From contig NZ_CP109592.1 in assembly GCF_036250675.1 (NCBI RefSeq), forward strand, positions 1,240,001 to 1,304,000: 64,000 bases of DNA, in the 5' to 3' direction. The notes beneath the pieces were generated by a model. That model worked only from the letters and a program-made list of their open reading frames with translations, made no database searches and was not told the origin of the DNA. Position 1 is the first letter of the stretch; every line of letters begins with the position of its first letter. Origin of the DNA: Streptomyces sp. NBC_01689 (GTDB lineage: Bacteria; Actinomycetota; Actinomycetes; Streptomycetales; Streptomycetaceae). Below are positions 26,632 to 35,763 of this stretch, piece after piece. The position numbers were made by a program, and so were the translations under genes.

Positions 26632-26682
26632 TTCTTCGTCCGGCCGGTCCTATCTCACTCCGCATCCCGTGGAGGGCGCTGA

Positions 26683-27593
26683 TCATGGCCGGCAGGCGTG
26701 CGAGACATCGTGCGCCGCTTGGACGTATGCGCGCTTGTCGTACCGGGTGGACACGGCTCGGTAGTTCTTGACCTTGTTGATCGCCCGTTCCACGGTGTTG
26801 CGCTTCTTGTACCGCTCCTTGTCGAAGCCGGGTGGGCGACCTCCTGCCCGGCCCCGGCGTACGCGGTTCACGGCCTGGTCGCTTTTCTCGGGGATGACGT
26901 GGCGGATGCCGCGCCGCCCCAGGTAGCGGCAGGTCCGGCGATTGCTGTATGCCTTATCGGCGCTCACGCTGTCTGGCGTGGTGCGCGGGCGGCCTGGCCC
27001 GAGTCGAGGCACTCGAATGCGTTCCATGACTGGCCCGAACTGTGTGCAGTCCGCCCGTCAGCAACAGTGAGAGCTCACGGCAACGCCCGTCGGCACTCAG
27101 GTGGGTCTTGGTGGTGAAGCCTCCTCGGGAGCGGCCGAGCGTCTCACCTCCTGCACCACCTCCGCCAGGCGGGCGCACACTCTCGCCCACGGTCTTCCGC
27201 TCTGGTTTGCCATCGCGGCCGCCCCTTTTGACGCGGCGGGCGGCGGAGCTTTCCGCGCGCCGGCCGCATGCTGGTGGGCACGGATCGAGGTGGAATCAAC
27301 CGAGACGTCCCAGTCGATCTCACCGGCGGCATCGGCCTGGGCTTGCACCTCTGCTGGAGTAGCGGTCCCCAGGTTCCGCCGGCTGACCAGCGTCGGTGGC
27401 GCTCGTAGACGGTCTTCCATGGCCCGTAGCGTTCAGGCAGGTCACGCCACTGCACACCGGTCCGCACCCGGTGCAGGATGCCGTTGATCACCTGACGGTG
27501 ATCGCGCCACCGCCCGCAGCGATTGTTGTCCGGGGGCAGGAGCGGCTCCAGACGTCGCCACTCCGCCTCGGTCAGATCCCCCCGACCAGTCAC
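26683..27593 (-). pseudogene. IS5-family transposase with several frameshifts
   Basis: The protein can be followed through successive frames. MTGRGDLTEAEWRRLEPLLP opens it at 27593. Next comes DWDVSVDSTSIRAHQHAAGA (first Asp), then GGFTTKTHLSADGRCRELSL, then ADKAYSNRRTCRYLGRRGIR and the ERYKKRNTVERAINKVKNYR segment with the catalytic Glu. At least three frame changes separate these pieces, and the end (AAHDVSHACRP) diverges from the normal C-terminus. It is inactive. The order and motifs are those of Streptomyces IS5 (IS427-like group). Confidence 0.85.
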
Positions 27594-27630
27594 GCAAGAG
27601 CCGACGAACCAGTGAGTGACATGGGTACGG

Positions 27631-27866
27631 TCAGCATCTGCGATGCCACCACGCTAGCCCCGGGTCTTTCGTCGGCTCGTGATGCGTTCGCCCGAGGAGC
27701 ACCGCGTCCAGACGCTCGACCTGCTCCCGGAGTTCGCCGGCGGCCCTTGGCGGAAGCATGCACAGAGCGTCTTGCAGCTTGTCCCGGGCCCAACCCTCGC
27801 CGCAGCAGGGGCAGGTGACGACCCTGCGCCCCGAACGCGGCTGACTGGGGGCAGCCCCTCGCGCCG
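27631..27866 (-). pseudogene. Fragment of a small CxxC protein
   Basis: The minus strand reads RRVVTCPCCGEGWARDKLQD, then ALCMLPPRAAGELREQVERL and GLAWWHRRC before a stop. The composition is protein-like, with a CPCCG motif. It resembles small Streptomyces proteins that carry LPPRA..EL...V..LD near an Arg/Thr end. There is no ATG/GTG start upstream before the UvrA-like gene, so it is probably a remnant. Confidence 0.35.
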
Positions 27867-27869
27867 TCG

Positions 27870-30338
27870 TCAGGAGCGCGCGAGCCGGGCTGCGAGATAG
27901 GGCGCGGTGGCGCTGCGGCGGGCCCTCGCCACCTTGGCCGGCGGGCCCGCCGCGACCACCCGCCCGCCCGCGTCGCCACCGCCGGGCCCGAGGTCGATGA
28001 CCCAGTCGGCGGTGGCGATCGTGTCCAGGTCGTGCTCGACGAGGACGACCGTGTTGCCTGCGTCGACGAGCCGGTGCAGCTGTCGCAGGAGCAGCGCGAT
28101 GTCCGAGGGGTGCAGCCCCGCCGTCGGCTCGTCGAGCAGGTAGAGCGCGTGCCCGCGGCGGGCACGCTGGAGTTCGGTCGCCAGTTTGATGCGTTGCGCC
28201 TCACCGCCGCTGAGTTCCGTCGCGGGCTGACCCAGCCGCAGGTATCCCAGTCCCACCTCGCGCAGCGTCTCCAGACTGCGGGAGGCGGCCGGGACGGTGG
28301 ACAGGAACGTGGCGGCGGCGTCGACGGACAGCTCCAGCACGTCCGCGATGTTCTTGCCGCGGTAGGTGACTTCCAGCGTTTCGGCGTTGTACCGGGCGCC
28401 CTGGCAGGTCGGGCACGGCGCGTAGGTGCCGGGCAGGAACAGCAGTTCGACCGCGACGAATCCTTCGCCCTGGCAGGTCTCGCACCGCCCTTCGGGCACG
28501 TTGAAGGAGAACCGCCCGGCCGAGTAGCCGCGCGCCCTGGCCTCGTCCGTCGCCGCGTACAGCTTGCGCACCGCGTCGAACATCCCCGTGTACGTGGCCA
28601 GGTTGGACCGGGGAGTCCGGCCGATGGGCCGCTGGTCGACCAGGACCAGCCGGTCGAACGACTCGACCCCCGACGCGTCCTGGACGTCGACCTCCAACTG
28701 TGCCTCGTCGGGCTCCTCGGGTGCGAGTCCGAGGTGGCCGCGGACGACCTCGGCGAGCACCTGCGTCACCAGCGTCGACTTCCCGGAACCGGACACGCCC
28801 GTCACCGCCGTCAGTACACAGAGCGGTACGTCGACGGACACGTCGTGCAGATTGTGCCGGGAAACACCGCTCAGGTGCAGCCATCCGTGCGGCGTGCGCG
28901 GGCGGTGATCGAGCGGCTGGGCACGCCCGAACAGATACTGGCTCGTAGCCGACTCCCCGACCCGCTCAAGACCGGCGACCGGGCCGCTGTACAGCACACG
29001 CCCGCCGCCCTCACCCGCACCGGGGCCGATGTCGACCACCCAGTCCGCCCGCCGTACGACGTCCATGTCGTGCTCCACGACGAACAGTGAGTTGCCCGCC
29101 GCCTTGAGGCGGTCCAGCACGTCCAGCAGCGGTTCCGCGTCAGCCGGGTGCAGGCCCGCAGAGGGTTCGTCGAGGACGTAGACGACGCCGAACAGCCCCG
29201 AGCGCAGCTGTGTGGCGATCCGCAGGCGCTGCGCCTCACCGGGCGACAGGGTCGTCGAGCGGCGCCCGAGGCTGAGATAGCCGAGGCCCAGGTCGAGCAG
29301 TACGTCGACCCGCGCGACCAGATCGCCGCAGATCCGGACCGCGACCTCGGTCGTCTCCCCGGATCGGGCGGTCGACGTGGTGGCGTCGGCCTCGGACCGC
29401 CCTGCGACGGGCCGCAGCAGCGCCACGACCTCGGTGAGCGGCATCGCGTTGATCTCGGCGATGGAACGTCCCGTGAAGGTCACGGCGAGCGCCTCAGGCC
29501 GCAGTCCGCTGCCGTGGCACTCGGGGCAGGGCACACTCCTGACGAACCGGAGCGCCCGTTCGCGCATCTTCTCGCTCTTGGAATCGGCGAGGACGTGCAT
29601 GACGTGCTTGCGGGCGCTCCAGAACTTTCCCTGGTAGCCGTAGTCGACGCGGTCCTCCTCCGGCTCGATGTACACGGAGGGCTGCTCGTCCGTGTACAGC
29701 AGCCAGTCCCTGTCCTTCTTTCTGAGCCTGCGCCACGGCCGGTCGATGTCGATCCCCAGGCCGCTCACGACACTGCGCAGGTTGGCGCCCTGCCATGCGC
29801 CCGGCCAGGCGGCGATCGCCCCCTCGCGGATGCTCAGCGAGGGGTCCGGGACGAGCAGGTCCTCGGCGACGTCGTGCACGACGCCCAGTCCGTGGCACTC
29901 CGGGCAGGCGCCGGCCGCGGTGTTGGGTGAGAACGACTCGGCCTCCAGCCGTACTGCCCGGGGCGGATAGGTGCCGGCGCGGGAGTACAGCATGCGCAGC
30001 AGATTGGACAGCGTGGTGATGGTGCCGACCGTCGAGCGCGAGCTGGGCGACCCGCGTCGCTGCTGCAGGGCCACGGCCGGTGGCAGTCCGGTGATTTCCT
30101 GCACGTGTGGTGCGCCGACCTGTTGCAACAGCCTTCGGGCGTACGGTGCCACGGACTCGAAGTAGCGCCGCTGGGCCTCCGCGTAGAGCGTGCCGAACGC
30201 GAGCGAGGACTTGCCCGAACCGGAGACGCCGGTGAAGGCGACCATCGCGTCCCGCGGAACGTCGACATCGATGTTCCGCAGGTTGTTCTCACTGGCGCCC
30301 CGGACATGCACGAAGGGGTCGGTCGCGTCCTTGTCCAC
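27870..30338 (-). CDS. UvrA2-like (class II UvrA) ABC-type ATPase
   Basis: An 822-residue UvrA paralogue. The first Walker A is GVSGSGKS at residues 37-44 and the second is VTGVSGSGKSTLVT near residue 520. ABC signatures are seen as TLSPGEAQRL and ELSGGEAQRI, and Walker B as YVLDEPSAGLHP and YLLDEPTAGLHP. Zinc-binding clusters are CPECHGLG, CPECHGSG, CETCQGEG and CPTCQGA. At 822 residues it is shorter than housekeeping UvrA (about 950) and appears to lack the UvrB-binding domain. Class II members often accompany antibiotic producers and act in drug tolerance (DrrC type). It is monocistronic as far as visible. The start Met precedes DKDATDPFVHVRGASENNL. Confidence 0.88.
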   Translation of the reverse strand: MDKDATDPFVHVRGASENNLRNIDVDVPRDAMVAFTGVSGSGKSSLAFGTLYAEAQRRYFESVAPYARRLLQQVGAPHVQEITGLPPAVALQQRRGSPSSRSTVGTITTLSNLLRMLYSRAGTYPPRAVRLEAESFSPNTAAGACPECHGLGVVHDVAEDLLVPDPSLSIREGAIAAWPGAWQGANLRSVVSGLGIDIDRPWRRLRKKDRDWLLYTDEQPSVYIEPEEDRVDYGYQGKFWSARKHVMHVLADSKSEKMRERALRFVRSVPCPECHGSGLRPEALAVTFTGRSIAEINAMPLTEVVALLRPVAGRSEADATTSTARSGETTEVAVRICGDLVARVDVLLDLGLGYLSLGRRSTTLSPGEAQRLRIATQLRSGLFGVVYVLDEPSAGLHPADAEPLLDVLDRLKAAGNSLFVVEHDMDVVRRADWVVDIGPGAGEGGGRVLYSGPVAGLERVGESATSQYLFGRAQPLDHRPRTPHGWLHLSGVSRHNLHDVSVDVPLCVLTAVTGVSGSGKSTLVTQVLAEVVRGHLGLAPEEPDEAQLEVDVQDASGVESFDRLVLVDQRPIGRTPRSNLATYTGMFDAVRKLYAATDEARARGYSAGRFSFNVPEGRCETCQGEGFVAVELLFLPGTYAPCPTCQGARYNAETLEVTYRGKNIADVLELSVDAAATFLSTVPAASRSLETLREVGLGYLRLGQPATELSGGEAQRIKLATELQRARRGHALYLLDEPTAGLHPSDIALLLRQLHRLVDAGNTVVLVEHDLDTIATADWVIDLGPGGGDAGGRVVAAGPPAKVARARRSATAPYLAARLARS

Positions 30339-30613
30339 CGTTCCTGACTACCCGATCGCGCCGGGAACCGCGCGACAGGCGCCGTCACCGGGCCTCGCTC
30401 GTCGCGGTGCCCGGGGTGGCGCGGAGCTGGTGTTCGTGGTGGCGTACACAACCGTGGTCCGGTGGTGGAGCAGGCCCTGCGCGGGGAGGACGAGGAGATC
30501 TGGCCGTACCGCCCGCACTGCCGGCTGGGGCCAGCGTGTCGCGCGGCGTGGGCGATACCTCGCGGGCATCCTGTGGGCACGGGCGGTCTGGGGGCAGCCG
30601 ACGAGAAGGAGCC

Positions 30614-31735
30614 ATGCGGGTGTCGTCTCAGGGCGTAACGGTCGTGGCTCTCCTGGCGGATCCCGACGCGCCCACGGAGATCGCGCAGCGCATGGCCCGG
30701 ATACTTCCCACTCGGCTCGCCGACAAGTCGGGCCAGAGGCGGAAGTTCCACGTCGAGGTGGTCAGTGAGCCCTTCACCGCAGGGACCGATGACCCGCCCA
30801 CCCTGATGCGCCGGATCATGGACCGTGGAAGAGCGGAGAATTGGGACATCGTCGTGGCCCTCACCGACCTTCCGCTGCACTCACACGGGCGCAAGCTCGT
30901 GGTGGATCTGAGTCACGAGCACGGTTTGGCGCTGCTGTCTCTTCCTCCCCTGGGGGGCTTGCGTCTGCAGACGAGGGCCCGGCGGGCCGTGGAGGAAGCC
31001 GTGCTCAGCTTGGCGGGCCTGCGGGCCTTCGGGGCCGAGGGACCTCCGCGGAGTCAGCCGTTCTTGGGGCCTTTCGGCAGTCGTCTCGCGCCTGTTCACC
31101 CGGGCCAGGTCGGTGAGGAGGAGACCGCTGACCTTCGGTACGTCGTCAGCGGACCGCGCGGTCACCTGAGGGTGCTCGTCGGCATGGTCCGCGCCAACCG
31201 GCCGTGGCGCTTGGTGCCGGGCTTGTCGAAAGCCCTGGCGGCCGCGCTCGCCACGGGAGCAGTCGCCACCGTGAACTCCACCATCTGGAGCCTGGCCGAG
31301 ACCCTGAGCGCGCCACGCCTCGTGATCGCCACGGTCGGGTCTGTCGCGCTCATGGTCGGCTGGCTGATCATCGACGCGGAGCTCTGGCATCGCTCAGCAG
31401 AGGGCTCGCCGGAGGCGAGGCAGCGGGCGAGGCTCTACAACGCCTCGACGGTCGTGACGGTGGGTATCGGGGTGCTCGTCTGCTACGGCGGTCTGATCGT
31501 CATCAATTTGGTGTGGGCTCTGTTCATCATCAACGGCCGAGTGTTCGCTTCCGTGACACGAACCCCGCTGCACGCGGCGGAATACTTGACGTTGTCATGG
31601 TTCGTGGCTTCGGTCGCCACGGTGGGCGGCGCGCTGGGATCGGGCCTGGAGAGCGACGAGGCGATCCGGGCGGCCGCCTACTCCAAGCGCGAACAGGAAC
31701 GCCGCCACATGCTCCAGGGCGACCACGATGACTAG
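30614..31735 (+). CDS. Conserved actinobacterial membrane protein
   Basis: A 373-residue protein with a soluble N-terminal domain of about 200 residues (VTVVALLADPDAPTEIAQRM, then the strand WDIVVALTDLPLH) and four hydrophobic helices in the C-terminal part (about 205-225, 235-255, 280-310, 330-350). It ends with a charged tail (SKREQERRHML). ATG at 30614 follows GAAGGAGCC; upstream in-frame sequence is Arg-rich and rejected. Homologues in Streptomyces have sometimes been labelled methylene-tetrahydrofolate dehydrogenase without evidence that I can see here. The function is unknown. It stands alone. Confidence 0.75.
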   Translation: MRVSSQGVTVVALLADPDAPTEIAQRMARILPTRLADKSGQRRKFHVEVVSEPFTAGTDDPPTLMRRIMDRGRAENWDIVVALTDLPLHSHGRKLVVDLSHEHGLALLSLPPLGGLRLQTRARRAVEEAVLSLAGLRAFGAEGPPRSQPFLGPFGSRLAPVHPGQVGEEETADLRYVVSGPRGHLRVLVGMVRANRPWRLVPGLSKALAAALATGAVATVNSTIWSLAETLSAPRLVIATVGSVALMVGWLIIDAELWHRSAEGSPEARQRARLYNASTVVTVGIGVLVCYGGLIVINLVWALFIINGRVFASVTRTPLHAAEYLTLSWFVASVATVGGALGSGLESDEAIRAAAYSKREQERRHMLQGDHDD

Positions 31736-32024
31736 CTGGTAAGGTGAGTTGGAGATGCGTCGTTGATTGGTGGTCGTCCGAGCCCGAAGCGTGCGTAGCC
31801 GACTCACATCGAGGGCCCACGGGGACTCGGACGGTACGCCACCGGAGCGCCGGGACTCCGCCTGCCGGCGGTGGCACCGCCTTTCCGCCTGAACCGGGTG
31901 AATCCCCCAGAGGCATGCCGGAGCCACGGAGCCCGTCGCACCCACTCCCTGGAGTCAGGTCCTTTGCGCCGTCTCCATTCCCCTGCCGTGCTGCGGTCAT
32001 GCCGCGGCGCCAAAGGAAGCCATC

Positions 32025-33200
32025 ATGAAAGCAGCGGTATACGAAGGCCCGCGAACGGTCACCGTGCAGGACGTACCGGACGCGAAGATCGAACACCCCT
32101 GCGACATCATCGTCAAGATCACCACTACCAATATCTGTGGTTCGGACCTGCACATGTACGAGGGCCGCACCTCGTTCGAGACTGGCCGCACCCTGGGACA
32201 CGAGAACCTGGGGCAGGTCGTGGAGGTCGGCCCGGCCGTCCGCAAGGTCCAGGTCGGCCAGTACGTGGTCCTGCCCTTCAACATCGCCTGCGGCTTCTGC
32301 AAGCAGTGCGAGCGGGGTCTCACCAATTACTGTCTGACCATGCAGCCGGAACCGGCCCTCGCCGGAGCCGCCTACGGATTCGCCGACATGGGCCCCTACC
32401 AGGGCGGCCAGGCAGAACTGCTGCGCGTGCCCTACGGCGACTTCAACGCGCTGCGTCTGGGCGAGGACGCCGCCGAGCGGCAGACCGACTACGTGATGCT
32501 CGCCGACATCTTCCCCACCGGCTATCACGCCACCGAGATGGCCCACGTCAAACCGGGCGACCAGACCATCGTCTACGGGGCCGGTCCCGTCGGGCTCATG
32601 GCGGCCTACTCCGCCCTCCTCAAGGGCGCCGGCCGCGTCTGGGTGGCCGACCACCAGCCCGACCGGCTGCGCAAGGCGGAGGAGATCGGGGCCATCCCGA
32701 TCAACAGCGCCGAGCAGGAGCCCGCGGAGGTCGTCAAGGAGGCCACCCTCGGTCTGGGCGCCGACAACGGCTGCGAGTGCGTCGGCTACCAGGCACACGA
32801 CCCCGCGGGCCACGAGGACGCCAGTCTCACGCTCAACGGACTGATCGACTCGGTCAGGTTCACGGGCGACATCGGCGTGGTGGGCGTGTTCCTGCCCGAG
32901 GACCCCGGCGGCGCGGAGGCCCAGGGACAACTGGAGGCACACGGCAAGGTCCCGATCGACTTCGGCACGATGTGGTTCAAGGGACAGCACATGGGCACCG
33001 GGCAGGCACCGGTGAAGAGGTACAACCGGGCGCTGCGGGACCTGATCGCCGGCGAGAAGGCGAAGCCGAGCTTCGTCGTCTCCCACGAACTCAGCCTGGA
33101 CGAGGCCCCCACCGCCTACGAGCACTTCGACGCCCGGGACGAAGGCTGGACCAAGGTGGTCCTGCATCCCAACGGACACGGCAACGGCCACAAGCCGTAA
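32025..33200 (+). CDS. fdhA: Glutathione-independent formaldehyde dehydrogenase / zinc alcohol dehydrogenase
   Basis: A 391-residue zinc-dependent medium-chain dehydrogenase. The segment NICGSDLHMYEGRTSFETGR followed by GHENLGQVVEVG carries the catalytic zinc ligands (Cys, His-Glu). Structural zinc is bound by CGFCKQCERGLTNYC. The nucleotide-binding motif is GAGPVGLMAAYSA. The insertion GPYQGGQAELLRVPY and the C-terminal block (MWFKGQHMGTGQAPVKRYN) are typical of Pseudomonas-type FdhA, which oxidises formaldehyde with tightly bound NAD. The ATG at 32025 follows AAAGGAAG. It opens the stress/redox gene group. An alternative is a general threonine-like alcohol dehydrogenase. Confidence 0.88.
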   Translation: MKAAVYEGPRTVTVQDVPDAKIEHPCDIIVKITTTNICGSDLHMYEGRTSFETGRTLGHENLGQVVEVGPAVRKVQVGQYVVLPFNIACGFCKQCERGLTNYCLTMQPEPALAGAAYGFADMGPYQGGQAELLRVPYGDFNALRLGEDAAERQTDYVMLADIFPTGYHATEMAHVKPGDQTIVYGAGPVGLMAAYSALLKGAGRVWVADHQPDRLRKAEEIGAIPINSAEQEPAEVVKEATLGLGADNGCECVGYQAHDPAGHEDASLTLNGLIDSVRFTGDIGVVGVFLPEDPGGAEAQGQLEAHGKVPIDFGTMWFKGQHMGTGQAPVKRYNRALRDLIAGEKAKPSFVVSHELSLDEAPTAYEHFDARDEGWTKVVLHPNGHGNGHKP

Positions 33201-33511
33201 GAAACCCGAGGCCGCCGTCCCGCCGGTTCACCCGGACCGGTCCGGGGACGGGTGGCCATCTGCCCGTCGTCCGGCCGGGGTTGGGGGCAAACGCCCGCCC
33301 TCCGGTCGGACCTGAGCCAACGGCTTGCCCGTCCTCCGGCCAGGAGGACGGACGGCGGACGCTCAGCAGTGTCCGCAGTGGCCGCGCCCCGTCCACCGGC
33401 CGCGGCCGTCAGTCTGTCCCGGGGCGTGTGGGAGGCTTCCTTGCCCGACGGCTGCCGCACCTCGACCGGGCCGACGCGACCCGGCAGGGTGTTCCGACCA
33501 GGCTCACGCCC
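33201..33511. other. Intergenic region with a 16-bp palindrome
   Basis: About 310 bp between fdhA and the FUSC gene. A perfect palindrome CCCGGACCGGTCCGGG lies at 33231-33246, 30 bp after the fdhA stop, and may be part of a terminator. The rest is GC-rich and I see no gene. Confidence 0.5.
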
Positions 33512-35683
33512 GTGACGTGGCCGCGAGCCTTCAGGGAGGTCGTGCGCTCCGGGCTCACGATCGAGGAGACGCGGCTGGAACCCCTGCTCGCGCTGCGCAC
33601 GGCAGTTGGGGTGGCGATCGTCGTCGGGCCTACTCTGTGGCTGGTCTCCCCCGCGTATGCCGCGTCCGCCGCCCTAGGCGCCTTCTCCGCGGGCGGGGCC
33701 ACCTTCCAGCGCACCTGGCGTCCGCGCAAGGTGATCGCGCTCGCCGCGGGCGCGGGTCTGGCGATCAGCACCTTCGTGGGCTACCTGGCGGCGGGGCGAC
33801 TCGTGACGTTCCTCCCACTGCTCGCCGTATGGGCCTTTGCCGCGGGGATGGCGTGGGCCCTCGGATCGACCGCCGGCATCGTCGCAGCAACGACGGTCGG
33901 CAGCATGCTGGTGACCATCACCCTTCCCACGAGCGTCGAGCGAGCCCTGGAACACGCAGGGGTCATCGCACTCGGGGGCGTGGCGCAGGCCGTGCTGATC
34001 TTGCTGTTCCCGATCCGCCGTTGGGGGGCGCATCGTGACGCGCTGGCCGACGCCCTGGCCGCCGTGGCGGACTACGCCCGCCGGTTGCGGCACGACCCGA
34101 CCGCCCCGTTTGACCCGGAGCCGTTGATGACGGCCCGGGACGCGGCCTCCGTGACGCCGTCACAGGCCCGCACCCGGCCCCCCGTCCTCCACGGCCCCCG
34201 GGGGCTCGCCGAGCGTATTCGGCCGGTTGTCGCCGCGCTCGCCGACCCGTACGTCGGCGCCCCGGAGGAAGGCCCCGGGCGGGACCGCGCGCGGGAGTTG
34301 CTCGACGCGGCCGCCGGTGTCCTGGATGCGGCGGCACGTTCGATCCGCCGCGGCACCCCGGCCGAGGTGCCGCCCGGGAGTACGGACGTCCTGCGCGTCG
34401 ACGAGGAGCACGAGGTGCTGGAGGAGCCCGCGCGGCAAGCCGCCGAGCGGCTCGTGGAACTGCTCGGCGAAGCGTTGGAGATCGCCGGGAGCGGCGGCGC
34501 GCGCGGGAAGGCGCCCACGCCGCCCGGCCCCGCGGACGCCCAGTTCCTGGTGCGCCCGACAATGTTCCGGCTGGTCCCGGTCGTCGTCCGGGCGGTCCGC
34601 CTTGAGCTCCGCCGGGACTCGCCCGTGTTCCGGCACGCCGTCCGTCTGGCGGCAGTGGCCACGCTCGGCTATGTCATCGCCGCCCAGCTACCCCTGGGCC
34701 ACGGCTACTGGGCGCCCATCGCCTCCGTGATGGTGATGCGGCCGGACTTCCACCGGACGTACGCGCGTGCGGTGGCCCGTCTCGCCGGGACCCTGGCGGG
34801 GGTAGCGCTGGCCACCGGGATGGTGCGGGCCCTGGGCCCGGACGCCCATGTGTCCGGCGCGCTGGCGGTGGTCTCGGCAGGTCTGTCGTACACGCTGATC
34901 CGTACCGGCTACGCCTACTCCCAGTGCTTCACTGCCGCGTACGTCGTCTTCCTGCTCGGCATGGGCGGCCAGGCATGGGAGCAGACGGTCCCGGAGCGGG
35001 TGGTGCTCACCGTGCTCGGCGGGGCCCTGGCCATGCTGGCGTACGTGGTGTTCCCCGCATGGGAGACGCCCCGGCTGCCGGGCCGGCTCGCGGACTGGCT
35101 CGCGGCGAACGGCCGCTATGCGGCCGCGGTGCTCCGCAGCCATGCCGAACCGACCCGGGAGCATCACGCCGACCTGCGCAGCGCACTGCTGGCGAGCAGG
35201 GAGGCACGTGCAGCCTGGCAGGAGGCATACGACCGGGCAAGACAGGAACCGGTCCGCCCCAGGGGCCTGACGTCGCGCGAGGCGCAGGAGGCACAGGAGG
35301 CGCTCAAGAAGTTCGGCCGGGCGGCGATGCTCATGGAGAGCTTCCCCCGGGCGGACAGCCGTTTCGTCCCCGAGGCGGAGCGCTTCGCCGATGCCCTGGA
35401 GGCCGACACCGAGCAGGCGGCAGTCGACGTGCGCGAGCGCAGAAATCCGGACTGGGGGCGCGTGGAGGAGGCGCTCCACGCGTGGGAGGGCGCCGCCGCC
35501 GGGGACCGGAGCCCGGTGGTGCGCGGGGCGGAACTGCAGAAGCGGGCCTTGGAGGACCTCGCCACAGCCGTGAGCTGCACACCCCTGGAACGGGACGTCG
35601 GCTGCGCTCGCGAGGAGCAGCGGGTGCGGGCGGCCGTTGCGGCGGAAGGTGACGGGTCAGGAACCGCGCCCCGGGGTGAGTGA
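33512..35683 (+). CDS. FUSC-family integral membrane transporter
   Basis: A 723-residue inner-membrane protein of the FUSC/aromatic-acid-exporter (AaeB/YccS-like) type. It has two halves, each with about five or six hydrophobic helices: residues about 25-165, and 365-520, where YVIAAQLPLGHGYWAPIASV marks the FUSC core. They are separated by a charged cytoplasmic region and followed by a 180-residue helical C-terminal domain (EAQEAQEALKKFGRAAML). The GTG at 33512 matches the usual family start (W.RA..E..RSGLTIE..RLEPL). The ribosome binding site is weak. The family exports aromatic acids or other amphipathic toxins in some bacteria; the substrate here is unknown. Confidence 0.82.
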   Translation: MTWPRAFREVVRSGLTIEETRLEPLLALRTAVGVAIVVGPTLWLVSPAYAASAALGAFSAGGATFQRTWRPRKVIALAAGAGLAISTFVGYLAAGRLVTFLPLLAVWAFAAGMAWALGSTAGIVAATTVGSMLVTITLPTSVERALEHAGVIALGGVAQAVLILLFPIRRWGAHRDALADALAAVADYARRLRHDPTAPFDPEPLMTARDAASVTPSQARTRPPVLHGPRGLAERIRPVVAALADPYVGAPEEGPGRDRARELLDAAAGVLDAAARSIRRGTPAEVPPGSTDVLRVDEEHEVLEEPARQAAERLVELLGEALEIAGSGGARGKAPTPPGPADAQFLVRPTMFRLVPVVVRAVRLELRRDSPVFRHAVRLAAVATLGYVIAAQLPLGHGYWAPIASVMVMRPDFHRTYARAVARLAGTLAGVALATGMVRALGPDAHVSGALAVVSAGLSYTLIRTGYAYSQCFTAAYVVFLLGMGGQAWEQTVPERVVLTVLGGALAMLAYVVFPAWETPRLPGRLADWLAANGRYAAAVLRSHAEPTREHHADLRSALLASREARAAWQEAYDRARQEPVRPRGLTSREAQEAQEALKKFGRAAMLMESFPRADSRFVPEAERFADALEADTEQAAVDVRERRNPDWGRVEEALHAWEGAAAGDRSPVVRGAELQKRALEDLATAVSCTPLERDVGCAREEQRVRAAVAAEGDGSGTAPRGE

Positions 35684-35763
35684 CGGCGCCGGCGACGGGG
35701 AGCGCCGCGCTTCCTTGAGCGGGAAGTACCAGGGGTTCCCCGGCCCGCAGCGCCCGCCATTCG

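Noticed and set aside
31871..33511. In-frame upstream extension of the FUSC gene through fdhA
   Set aside because: The extension overlaps fdhA in another frame and is Arg/Pro/Gly-rich. The GTG at 33512 matches the family start.
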